A stretch of DNA of 64,000 bases from Geobacter sp. UBA2189 (GTDB lineage: Bacteria; Desulfobacterota; Desulfuromonadia; Geobacterales; Pseudopelobacteraceae): NCBI GenBank assembly GCA_002328035.1, contig DCVL01000017.1, positions 294,066 to 358,065 of the forward strand, given 5' to 3'. Shown here one piece after another: positions 46,082-54,059 of this stretch. The translations under genes and the position numbers were made by a program. Below the pieces are notes generated by a model, which did no database searches, was not told the DNA's origin, and saw only the letters and a program-made list of their open reading frames with translations. Numbering within the stretch: the first letter of the stretch is position 1; every line of letters starts with the position of its first letter.

Positions 46082-46675
46082 CTATTTAGAGTAAAGCACC
46101 GCAACTATTCTGGCTTTGACAGCTCCTGCGGAGACAAGTCCATGTCGTTCGCTTGAATCGTAATAGACGCTGTCTCCAGGTTGCATCCGGTAGATTTCGT
46201 TGCCATAGTGGAGGTCTATCTCTCCATCCAGGATGTAGAGAAACTCTTCCTCCCCTTCGTGGCTGAAAAACAGTTTGTCGTCCCAAACGGTTTCTTCTAC
46301 CTCTACAAGGAAAGGCTCCATATTCTTGTGCCTCATTCCCTGAGCAAGTGAGTGATATCTGTATGGGCGGTTTTCGGTATTCACTGGCTGGCGTTGCAGA
46401 TCGGGACGCAACTCATCAGCGCGCGTCAGAACCAATTGCTGTCGGTTGCCTTCATCTTCAAAGAAAAAATGGATATCAACCTTAAGTCCCCTGGCAATCT
46501 TCAACAGGGTAGCTAACGGTGGCACCACCTGCTCATTTTCAATCTGGGAGAGAAGCGGTTTTGAAAGTCCGGTCAGCTCAGAGAGTTCCTGTAGCGTTAA
46601 ACGGCGTTGTTGACGTTGCCCCCTAATCTTTATGCCAATCCGGAATTCCTTGATCTGCATCTTGATATCACTCAC
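46082..46675 (-). CDS. XRE-family regulator with cupin sensor domain
   Basis: A 197-residue protein: helix-turn-helix at about residues 15-70 (LTLQELSELTGLSKPLLSQIENEQVVPP) and a C-terminal cupin (FFSHEGEEEFLYILDGEIDLHYG, MQPGDSVYYDSSERHGLV). The PuuR-like design links a small-molecule-binding cupin to repression. The neighbouring gene on the other side is degP; which gene it controls is not evident. Confidence 0.88.
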   Translation of the reverse strand: MSDIKMQIKEFRIGIKIRGQRQQRRLTLQELSELTGLSKPLLSQIENEQVVPPLATLLKIARGLKVDIHFFFEDEGNRQQLVLTRADELRPDLQRQPVNTENRPYRYHSLAQGMRHKNMEPFLVEVEETVWDDKLFFSHEGEEEFLYILDGEIDLHYGNEIYRMQPGDSVYYDSSERHGLVSAGAVKARIVAVLYSK

Positions 46676-46806
46676 GATATTCCTCCTGGATTCTGCCGGT
46701 GTTACTACTGCGAAGCTGTTGACAGCCTGTTTTCTTTGGGCTAGCCTAATAGCGTGTCAGTTAATGCCAATTACCTAACTCTGTTCTATTAAATATTATT
46801 ACCAAA

Positions 46807-46836
46807 CATATACAATCCATTAAGCAAGGTTGTCAA
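46807..46836 (-). promoter_or_regulatory. Minus-strand sigma70-like promoter for the XRE-cupin gene
   Basis: On the minus strand TTGACA (complement of 46831-46836) and TATATG (complement of 46807-46812) are 18 bases apart. It would read into the regulator gene with a leader of about 125 bases and overlaps the ribosome-binding region of degP. A weaker plus-strand TTGACA at 46719-46724 may serve degP, but its -10 is poor. Confidence 0.5.
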
Positions 46837-46837
46837 C

Positions 46838-47995
46838 ATGATGAAAGATCTTATCCGTTTGCTGTCTGTTTTTTTTGTTCTTGCTATTGTTGGAGCATGT
46901 TCATCCTCAAAAGATGAACCGTTGTTCTTTAATTCAAAGCGTCCCGTTGCAGAGGTGGAGCCACCTGTAAAGGATATTCCTGCTGATATTCTGGCCACTC
47001 AGCAGGCGTTCAGTCAGGTTTCAAAAAAAGTCACCCCTTCTGTTGTGAACATCTCCACCATAAGTCGCAAAAAGCTGGTTCGTCCGTTCCCTGATATGCC
47101 GCCACTTTTTGAAGAGTTTTTTGGCGGTTCTCAAGGCAGAAGGGATCGCAGCCTCGGATCCGGTTTTATAATCAGCCGTGACGGTTATATAGTCACCAAT
47201 GAGCATGTGGTTCGCGATGCCGAGAGCATCAGGGTTAAGCTCTCGAATGACAGGCTCTACGAAGCGAAAGTTGTCGGGGGTGACCCTAAAACAGATATTG
47301 CCGTAATCAAGATAGATGCTGCTGATCTGCCGACAGCAGTCTTGGCTGATTCGGATCATATTAATGTAGGTCAGTGGGCTATTGCCATAGGCAACCCTTT
47401 TGGTCTTGAACGTTCTATGACAGTGGGAGTCATATCGGCAACCGGTCGTTCCAATGTTGGGATAGAAAGCATAGAAAACTTTATCCAGACAGATGCCTCA
47501 ATCAACCCTGGCAACTCCGGTGGACCCTTGCTGAATATTCATGGTGAGGTTGTGGGGATAAACACAGCCATTGTTGCGGCTGGTCAGGGTATAGGTTTTG
47601 CCATACCAACAAATATGGCAAAGCCGATTATTGCACAGCTTGTAGAAAAGGGTAAGGTGAGTCGTGCCTGGCTGGGTGTTGGTATAAGCCAGGTGACAGA
47701 AGAGGTGGCTCGCTCCATGGGATTGAAAAAGGCTGGTGGGGTGCTGGTAACAGAGCTTTATGAAGGTGGGCCGGCTGCTAAAGGTTCAATGCAACCTGGA
47801 GATATCATCGTGAATTTTGGGGGCATAGAGGTTCGCGATCCTGCTCATCTTCAGCAGTTGGTAGCTTCTGCAAAGATCGGCTCACCGGTACAGGTCACCG
47901 TGATCCGTAATGGCAACCGGATACTTCTAAGTGTAAAAACCGGCAATTCTGAAAATGTAAGACCGATGCAGAAATCAGGCAGGATTAATGAATGA
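46838..47995 (+). CDS. DegP/HtrA-like serine protease, predicted lipoprotein
   Basis: A 385-residue protease. The N-terminus ends in a lipobox (AIVGAC, Cys21), so it should be membrane-anchored by lipid. The trypsin-like triad is His123 (TNEHVV), Asp153 (KTDIAV) and Ser227 (NPGNSGGPLL). One PDZ domain follows (from about residue 280, GGVLVTELYEGGPA), making it DegS-like in layout although lipid- rather than helix-anchored. It would deal with misfolded envelope proteins or regulated proteolysis in the periplasm. Confidence 0.9.
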   Translation: MMKDLIRLLSVFFVLAIVGACSSSKDEPLFFNSKRPVAEVEPPVKDIPADILATQQAFSQVSKKVTPSVVNISTISRKKLVRPFPDMPPLFEEFFGGSQGRRDRSLGSGFIISRDGYIVTNEHVVRDAESIRVKLSNDRLYEAKVVGGDPKTDIAVIKIDAADLPTAVLADSDHINVGQWAIAIGNPFGLERSMTVGVISATGRSNVGIESIENFIQTDASINPGNSGGPLLNIHGEVVGINTAIVAAGQGIGFAIPTNMAKPIIAQLVEKGKVSRAWLGVGISQVTEEVARSMGLKKAGGVLVTELYEGGPAAKGSMQPGDIIVNFGGIEVRDPAHLQQLVASAKIGSPVQVTVIRNGNRILLSVKTGNSENVRPMQKSGRINE

Positions 47996-48090
47996 GATTA
48001 AAACATTGATCCCAACAGGTTTACTTTAGAACAAATCTGGGTTACAGTCCAATAAAGCTTGGATGATTTCCCCTTTTGAAAGGATGCTCC

Positions 48091-48354
48091 ATGAGTCTTA
48101 TTACTGCCAAAGACCAGGCTGCACGTCTGGCAAGAGCTATTGTTTCTGATGTTGCCATATACAATCAGGAAAAGGTTGAGAGTGGCATAAAGAATGATAA
48201 TATCTTTGAGGTTTTAAGTGAAGAGATTCAGGAGGGACGGCAGCATTTCTATTCAAGGGTTGCAACGGAACTGGAACCTGAGAGAATGTATGATCTTACC
48301 CTGGTTGATATCCTGATAAAACGTGCCGGAAAGATAGAATCTGCAATCTGGTAA
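48091..48354 (+). CDS. Conserved-looking small hypothetical protein
   Basis: An 87-residue, mostly helical, acidic protein without Cys, membrane segment or known motif; DQAARLARAIVSDVAIYNQEK suggests a helical bundle. The ATG at 48091 follows AAGGA by six bases, giving good translation. It stands alone before a terminator, between degP and rluD. Function unknown. Confidence 0.65.
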   Translation: MSLITAKDQAARLARAIVSDVAIYNQEKVESGIKNDNIFEVLSEEIQEGRQHFYSRVATELEPERMYDLTLVDILIKRAGKIESAIW

Positions 48355-48393
48355 GATGCTCCCTGCCGCTGTTTTTTTTAAATAATCAAGACT

Positions 48394-48426
48394 AGAGGCG
48401 TGCCCTGACGGTGCGCCTCTCTTTTT
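48394..48426 (+). terminator. Intrinsic terminator before rluD
   Basis: AGAGGCG (48394-48400) pairs with CGCCTCT (48414-48420), followed by CTTTTT. It separates the small hypothetical gene from rluD by closing the upstream transcript 14 bases before the rluD start. Confidence 0.75.
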
Positions 48427-48439
48427 AGGATAATCTTCT

Positions 48440-49435
48440 ATGGAGCAACAAGAACTTTCAGTGCCGCATGATCTCTTAGGTCAGAGGCTGGATGCTTTTA
48501 TGGCGTCACAACTGCCTGAGCTCAGCCGTTCATCACTGAAGCGGCTTATTGAAGAACAGCAGGTTCTTGTTGACGGAAAACCTGCCAGATCCTCATTAAG
48601 GTTAAAAGGTGGTGAAAAGGTTGCTCTGCATCTCCCTGACCCTGTTGCCGCGTTGCCTCAGCCTGAGGAAATCCCGTTAAAGATCCTGTACGAAGACCAT
48701 GATCTGATAGTTGTCGATAAACCGGCCGGGATGGTTGTTCATCCAGGCGCAGGTGTCGATTCAGGCACCCTTGTGAACGCTCTATTATCTCATTGTGATG
48801 ACCTTTCCGGTATTGGAGGAGAGATAAGGCCTGGTATTGTTCACCGCTTGGACAAAGGAACCTCTGGCGTTCTTGTGGCTGCAAAGAATGATATCTCACA
48901 TCGCGGCCTGTCCGAACAGTTTGCAGCACACAGCATAAAGCGCCTTTATTGGGCTTTGATATATGGTTCTCCCAAGGATGATAGCGGAAAGATAAGCGGG
49001 ATAATTGGCCGTCATCCCTCTGACAGGCTAAGATTGTCAGGCAAGGCCAGGCATGGCAAGGAAGCTGCTACAAACTGGAAGGTTCTTGAACGGTTAGATA
49101 CGGTTTCTCTTGTGCAGCTAAGGCTTGAAACCGGTCGTACTCATCAGATAAGGGTACATTTAACAGAGGCTAACATGCCTTTGCTTGGAGATCCGCTTTA
49201 TCCAGATGGAGGCAGATTCAACAATCTGAAGGATCTTAAGCTAAAGAACCTTATTAGCGCTCTTGGAAGGCAGGCTCTGCATGCTAGGGTGCTAGGTTTT
49301 ATCCATCCTGCAAACAGGGAGTACATGGAGTTTGTCTCTGAACCTCCTGATGATTTTCAGAGGCTGTTTGAATATCTGCACAGCAAAAATGTAGTTCTTG
49401 ATACTGCCGCTTCGAATATTATGACAAGGAGTTGA
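48440..49435 (+). CDS. rluD: RluA-family 23S rRNA pseudouridine synthase (RluD-like)
   Basis: A 331-residue protein. An N-terminal S4 RNA-binding domain (SRSSLKRLIEEQQVLVDGK) precedes the catalytic domain with HRLDKGTSGVLV, in which Asp138 attacks the uridine, and ETGRTHQIRVH near residue 230. RluD makes pseudouridines in helix 69 of 23S rRNA. The symbol is given by closest family layout; RluA paralogues with related specificity cannot be excluded. Confidence 0.85.
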   Translation: MEQQELSVPHDLLGQRLDAFMASQLPELSRSSLKRLIEEQQVLVDGKPARSSLRLKGGEKVALHLPDPVAALPQPEEIPLKILYEDHDLIVVDKPAGMVVHPGAGVDSGTLVNALLSHCDDLSGIGGEIRPGIVHRLDKGTSGVLVAAKNDISHRGLSEQFAAHSIKRLYWALIYGSPKDDSGKISGIIGRHPSDRLRLSGKARHGKEAATNWKVLERLDTVSLVQLRLETGRTHQIRVHLTEANMPLLGDPLYPDGGRFNNLKDLKLKNLISALGRQALHARVLGFIHPANREYMEFVSEPPDDFQRLFEYLHSKNVVLDTAASNIMTRS

Positions 49436-49492
49436 TTTAGCCTGAAATAATGTTATTGTAAGCTATATTTTCAAAAGGGAGCGGCCACAAAG

Positions 49493-49828
49493 ATGGGTAT
49501 GGTTGCTATAGATAACATTGAGATTGGAATGGTACTGGCGGCTGATGTGCTTGACCGGAATGGTCGCATGCTGCTTGGCGCCGGAGCCGAGCTGAATCAG
49601 AAGCATCTGACCATATTCCGGACCTGGGGTGTTGTTGAGGCAGATATTGCCGGTATTGATTATGCCGATACAGAGCCGAGCCTACCTGCAGAGATAGATA
49701 TCGAGGCGCTCGCTGTAGCTGAAACCTCCCTTCAACCACTTTTCAGACATTCCGGCCTTGAACATCCGGCGCTCCGTGAGCTGTTGCGGCTGGCTGCTAT
49801 CAGGAAGGTACAGCGTGGCATTTGCTGA
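49493..49828 (+). CDS. Small domain protein of the type found at the N-terminus of HD-type regulators
   Basis: A 111-residue protein whose IDNIEIGMVLAADVLDRNGR and LLGAGAELNQKHLTIFRTWG match the beta-rich module usually fused before HDOD or HD-GYP output domains. Here it is a separate gene overlapping the HDOD gene by 14 bases, so the two are probably partners. Function of the module is not settled. Confidence 0.7.
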   Translation: MGMVAIDNIEIGMVLAADVLDRNGRMLLGAGAELNQKHLTIFRTWGVVEADIAGIDYADTEPSLPAEIDIEALAVAETSLQPLFRHSGLEHPALRELLRLAAIRKVQRGIC

Positions 49829-50681
49829 TTCCCCCAAATATACCGTTGAATGGCTGATAGGCCGAACCAACACGGTCTATTCGCTCCCACTGTTTTATGA
49901 GCGCCTTAATGAAGCGATAAACCACCCGCGAACCTCAATTGATGAAATTGCCAACATAATCACAGAAGACCAGGGCTTGACAGCCCGACTGTTGCGATTG
50001 GCCAACAGCCCTATGTTCGGTTACTTCGGTAATGTTGGCTCCATATCAAAGGCCGTTACAATAATAGGTACACAGCAGTTGCGTGATCTTGCTCTTGCCG
50101 CCTCTGTAATGGGTATATTCAAAGGTATCCCTGAAGAGCTGATGAGTATGGCCTCTTTCTGGCGTCATTCTATCGCCTGCGGCATAATTGCAAGGGCATT
50201 GGCGACATGGCGGCGTGAGGTAAATGTAGAGCGTTTTTTTGTGGCAGGGATGCTTCATGATATTGGCCAACTTATCATAGCCACATTACTTGGAGAAATT
50301 GTGCGCGGTATGATTGAAGAATCTATCACCAGTGAGATGATATATTTTGAGCTTGAGCGTGAACGTCTCGGTTTTGACCATGCTGAGGCAGGTGGTGCCC
50401 TGCTTAGAGAGTGGAAAATTCCAACCAATATTTCCGAACCTGTTGCCTTTCATCATCGTCCTGCCAGGGCTGAACAGTTTCCGCTTGAGTCATCTCTAAT
50501 CCATCTGGCGGATATAATCTGTCAGGCATATCAATTGGGTAAAAGTTGTGAACATTTCGTATCACCACTTGATCCTGCATCCTGGGAACGTATAGGGATG
50601 TCGCCAAATCAGCTTGCCTCTGTGCTTAAACAGGTTGAACCCCAGATAGAAGAAACATTTAAAATACTGTCGGAGGCTTAA
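49815..50681 (+). CDS. HDOD-domain signalling protein
   Basis: A 288-residue protein with an HDOD domain over most of its length (TNTVYSLPLFYERLNEAI, ITEDQGLTARLLRLANSP, AGMLHDIGQLIIA). HDOD domains resemble HD phosphohydrolases but usually lack activity and act as scaffolds in signalling. The GTG at 49815 has AGGAAGG close upstream and sits inside the preceding gene. It shares one base with the histidine kinase that follows, so all three form one operon. Confidence 0.82.
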   Translation: MAFADSPKYTVEWLIGRTNTVYSLPLFYERLNEAINHPRTSIDEIANIITEDQGLTARLLRLANSPMFGYFGNVGSISKAVTIIGTQQLRDLALAASVMGIFKGIPEELMSMASFWRHSIACGIIARALATWRREVNVERFFVAGMLHDIGQLIIATLLGEIVRGMIEESITSEMIYFELERERLGFDHAEAGGALLREWKIPTNISEPVAFHHRPARAEQFPLESSLIHLADIICQAYQLGKSCEHFVSPLDPASWERIGMSPNQLASVLKQVEPQIEETFKILSEA

Positions 50682-52837
50682 TGATGCGCCAGGAAGAGCG
50701 AACCTCTGACAGCGTCTTCTTGAAAGAGCGGGTTAATTATCTTGAAGAGTCAAACCGCCGCTATATAGCCATATTTGAAATGCTGGCAAGTAGCGGTGAC
50801 TTTCAGGCGGATCTGGCCAGAGCTGAAGGGCTTTCAGATATATTTCGGGCTACACTGTCTCAGGTGCGTCGCCTGATCCCTTTTTCACAGACTGGCATCC
50901 TTGAGGCGATGGAAGATGGCAGCTTTGAACTCAGTTTTTGTGATGCAATCGCTTCAAGTAAAAATTTGCAGGAAGCCGCAGATGCCTCTATTATGGATGG
51001 CAGTTTTGCTTGGGCAATAAACAGAAACCAGGCGGTTATTTTTCCTCTTGCTACCGGTGGCGGCCTACTTATGCAGAGCATATCCACCCGTTCCCGTATT
51101 CACGGGATGTTTGTTGGTCTTCTTGCAAATGAATCTGCCTCCATTGATGCCCCCACCCTTAACGCCCTTTCCATACTTATTAATGCAGCGGCATATGCAC
51201 TTGAAAGTACAACCCTGCGTGGAATGCTCAAGGAGAATATGGCGACCCTTGAACAGCGTGTTGATGAGCGAACCCGTCAACTTGGGGTTGCCCGTGAAAA
51301 GGCAGAGGCGGCAAGCAGGGCAAAAAGTGAATTTCTTGCAAACATGAGCCATGAGATCCGAACCCCTATGAATGGGGTGATGGGGATGACAGAGCTGCTT
51401 CTTGAAGGGGGATTTACCCCAGAGGAACAGCGTAAAAAGTTATTGGCAATCAGGGATTCTGCCGAAAATCTGATGGTGATTATCAATGACATCCTTGATT
51501 TTTCGAAGATTGAGGCTGGAAAACTTGAGCTTGCTCCTGTTCCGTTTCTCTTGCGCAGGAATCTGGAACAGGCTCTATACGCCCTGGAGTTACGTGCAGA
51601 GCAGAAAGGTCTGAAACTTCTGATTGAGGTGGATGCCTCTGTACCGGACAGACTTAACGGGGATAGCTACAAGTTACGTCAGATATTGACAAATCTCGTA
51701 GGCAACGCCATTAAATTTAGCAGTCAGGGTGCTATAACTGTATCAGTGCAGGTTGAAGAAAAGCTGAAAGATGGACTTCTTCTCAAATTCTCTGTTTCTG
51801 ATCAGGGGATTGGTATACCGCTTGAGGCTCAATCACGTGTCTTTGAGACCTTTGAACAGGCTGATCTTACAACAACGAAAAAATTCGGCGGTACAGGTCT
51901 GGGGCTTGCTATCTGCCGGAGCCTGGCGGAGCTGATGGGGGGTAGAATCTGGCTTGAAAGCAGTCCTTCCGAGGGTAGCCAGTTCTTCTTTACCGCCTGG
52001 TTCGGAATTGTCGGGAAAGAAATTCTGATTGAGGGTGAAGAAGCTCCCTCAACAGTCGTGACCAAAGAGGTTGTCAGGGGTGTATCTGTCCTGTTGGCTG
52101 ATGATGTTGAGATCAATCGTGAACTTGCAAAGGCCGTGCTGCAGCGATACGAACATCGGATAACAGAGGCTGTAAATGGTAAGGAGGCTCTGGAGCTCTT
52201 TGTCGCCGGTCAGTTTGATATCGTTTTGATGGATGTTCAGATGCCGGAGATGGATGGCCTACAGTCTGTTGCCGCAATCAGAACGATTGAGAAGGAACTT
52301 GGTAAAGAGCATACGCCTGTTATTGCCATGACAGCATATGCCGGCAAGGATGATCGCGACAGGTGCCTGGCCGCAGGGATGGATGACTACATCTCCAAGC
52401 CTTTGAAGCCATCGCAGATGCTTGATATGATCCAGCGCTATTGTGATACTGACGGTTCGGTTTCTACGGAGGTTGCGTCTGCTTCTTCCTTGCCGCTTAA
52501 GGAGGAGTTCCCTGTATATGCCAGAGAGGAACTGCTTGAACGACTTGGAGGGGCAGAGGCGCTGCTCCCCAAATTTATCGGGCTTTTTTTAAAAGGGGTT
52601 CAGCCATCACTTGCAACCTTGGAAGAAGCCATCGCTTCTGGTGACTGCCAGAAGGTAAGAACCAGCGCTCATGCCATAAAAGGCTCATCTGCAAACATAG
52701 GGGCTGTGCAGATGAGAGAGACAGCCGCTATGATCGAATCTGCGGCCAAAGATGGACAGCTTGAGGGCGCTTTGTTAGGTCTGGTCAAGTTAAGAGAGCA
52801 GTTAGAGGCTTTCAGGCATGCAGTTGATATGTCTTAG
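50681..52837 (+). CDS. Hybrid sensor histidine kinase with receiver and Hpt domains
   Basis: A 718-residue protein in BarA-like order: an N-terminal region with GAF-like character (about residues 20-180), a coiled coil, HisKA with MSHEIRTPMNG (His224), an HATPase domain (FGGTGLGLAICR near residue 405), a receiver with LMDVQMPEMDG (Asp518) and a C-terminal Hpt with AHAIKGSSANIG (His664). No membrane segment is seen, so it should be cytoplasmic. Phosphate would pass His-Asp-His to an unlinked response regulator. It is cotranscribed with the HDOD gene. Confidence 0.9.
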   Translation: MMRQEERTSDSVFLKERVNYLEESNRRYIAIFEMLASSGDFQADLARAEGLSDIFRATLSQVRRLIPFSQTGILEAMEDGSFELSFCDAIASSKNLQEAADASIMDGSFAWAINRNQAVIFPLATGGGLLMQSISTRSRIHGMFVGLLANESASIDAPTLNALSILINAAAYALESTTLRGMLKENMATLEQRVDERTRQLGVAREKAEAASRAKSEFLANMSHEIRTPMNGVMGMTELLLEGGFTPEEQRKKLLAIRDSAENLMVIINDILDFSKIEAGKLELAPVPFLLRRNLEQALYALELRAEQKGLKLLIEVDASVPDRLNGDSYKLRQILTNLVGNAIKFSSQGAITVSVQVEEKLKDGLLLKFSVSDQGIGIPLEAQSRVFETFEQADLTTTKKFGGTGLGLAICRSLAELMGGRIWLESSPSEGSQFFFTAWFGIVGKEILIEGEEAPSTVVTKEVVRGVSVLLADDVEINRELAKAVLQRYEHRITEAVNGKEALELFVAGQFDIVLMDVQMPEMDGLQSVAAIRTIEKELGKEHTPVIAMTAYAGKDDRDRCLAAGMDDYISKPLKPSQMLDMIQRYCDTDGSVSTEVASASSLPLKEEFPVYAREELLERLGGAEALLPKFIGLFLKGVQPSLATLEEAIASGDCQKVRTSAHAIKGSSANIGAVQMRETAAMIESAAKDGQLEGALLGLVKLREQLEAFRHAVDMS

Positions 52838-52855
52838 AACCTCGGATAATATCCT

Positions 52856-53200
52856 TTAATATTCTGAAAGAAACAACAAAATAGCTATAAGAACAGCTCC
52901 GATTGAGAGAACTAATACCGCACCGGCAGCGGTATCCTTGGCGACTTTTGCAAGAGGGTGCTCGTCAGGAGAGACAAGGTCAACAACTGCCTCTATGGCT
53001 GTATTCATTAATTCTGCTGAGAAAATAGCTGCAACTAGCAGAACCAGAACCATCCACTTTAATAGTGAGAGTTCCGATATAAATCCAATAATAAAAACAG
53101 TTACCGCTGCGAACAGATGATACTGCAAATGCCGTTCAGTTCTAAATCCGTAACAGATTCCGTTAATTGCATGTCTTAAGGCAATCAAAAAACGGCTCAT
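52856..53200 (-). CDS. dgkA: Diacylglycerol/undecaprenol kinase
   Basis: A 114-residue integral membrane protein with three helices and the motif AELMNTAIEAVVDLVSPDEH characteristic of DgkA-type kinases. It phosphorylates diacylglycerol or undecaprenol at the inner membrane. It follows the PAP2 phosphatase gene by one base, an arrangement suited to lipid-carrier recycling near an exopolysaccharide locus. Confidence 0.88.
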   Translation of the reverse strand: MSRFLIALRHAINGICYGFRTERHLQYHLFAAVTVFIIGFISELSLLKWMVLVLLVAAIFSAELMNTAIEAVVDLVSPDEHPLAKVAKDTAAGAVLVLSIGAVLIAILLFLSEY

Positions 53201-53201
53201 A

Positions 53202-54011
53202 TCAGAATCTGTATAGCAAATTCATGGTAACTGTTTCAGTACCTATTGTTGGCAATACTGCCAGACGTCTATTCTTATTGGCATGGTAGCTTGTTACTAT
53301 ACGACCGGCCAGCTCTCCTATTGCCGCAGCCAGAAGGACATCGCTCGCCCAGTGTTTATTTTGGTAGGTACGTGAAAAGCCTACAAAAGCTGCTGTTGAA
53401 TAGGAAATAACGGCAACAGGTAGACTGTCAGATGTTCTGGCAATAACTGAAGCTAAGGCAAACGAACTGGCCGTATGCATTGAGGGGAATGAATCGTAAC
53501 CGCTTTTAAACTGGAATGGCCGGAAATCATCTTTGCCTGACGTTACGGAAGGGCGACCCCGCCCGGTTCCTTCCTTGATTAGTAAAGTGGCAGCATCGGC
53601 AAGAATCAACGCTTCACCCATCATCTCGCCTGTTTCCTTCCATCTTGTGGAGTTGGCTATAACACCACCTCCATAGACCAAGGCTGCCATACCCAGATGC
53701 AGATAAGGGTTACCGATCAATTCACCTGCATCGCTGGCTCTATCCATAGCCCTGCTTCTTGCACTACCCTGTAGTTTGTCATGTATATTATGGTCATAAA
53801 TATATGTAAGGCCAATTGTACCGGCAATACCCAGTGTCCATAACAGATTTCCATCCTTGATAGTAAATGGAGTAGTGACAAAATCTATAGACTCGTCAAT
53901 TAATCTACTGCTGACCATCTTGAGTTCATTGTCTATGGTCAGCTCTTCAGCGCAGATTGGGCGGCCGGCAAAAAGTAATGCCAGCAGGCATAAAGTAGTC
54001 CAGCGTATCAT
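53202..54011 (-). CDS. Secreted PAP2-family phosphatase
   Basis: A 269-residue protein with a signal peptide (TTLCLLALLFAGRPICA) and the PAP2 motifs KEGTGRGRP, FPSMHTASSF and SRTYQNKHWASDV, supplying the Lys/Arg, His and Arg/His-Asp active-site residues. It would dephosphorylate lipid phosphates such as undecaprenyl pyrophosphate or phosphatidate on the periplasmic side. It ends in TVTMNLLYRF, an outer-membrane-like C-terminal Phe, as in some fusion forms with a barrel tail. Confidence 0.83.
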   Translation of the reverse strand: MIRWTTLCLLALLFAGRPICAEELTIDNELKMVSSRLIDESIDFVTTPFTIKDGNLLWTLGIAGTIGLTYIYDHNIHDKLQGSARSRAMDRASDAGELIGNPYLHLGMAALVYGGGVIANSTRWKETGEMMGEALILADAATLLIKEGTGRGRPSVTSGKDDFRPFQFKSGYDSFPSMHTASSFALASVIARTSDSLPVAVISYSTAAFVGFSRTYQNKHWASDVLLAAAIGELAGRIVTSYHANKNRRLAVLPTIGTETVTMNLLYRF

Positions 54012-54059
54012 TCTTTTAATGCCTGTATCACGAGTGGTTTGGTCATAAAGTGCATTAAG

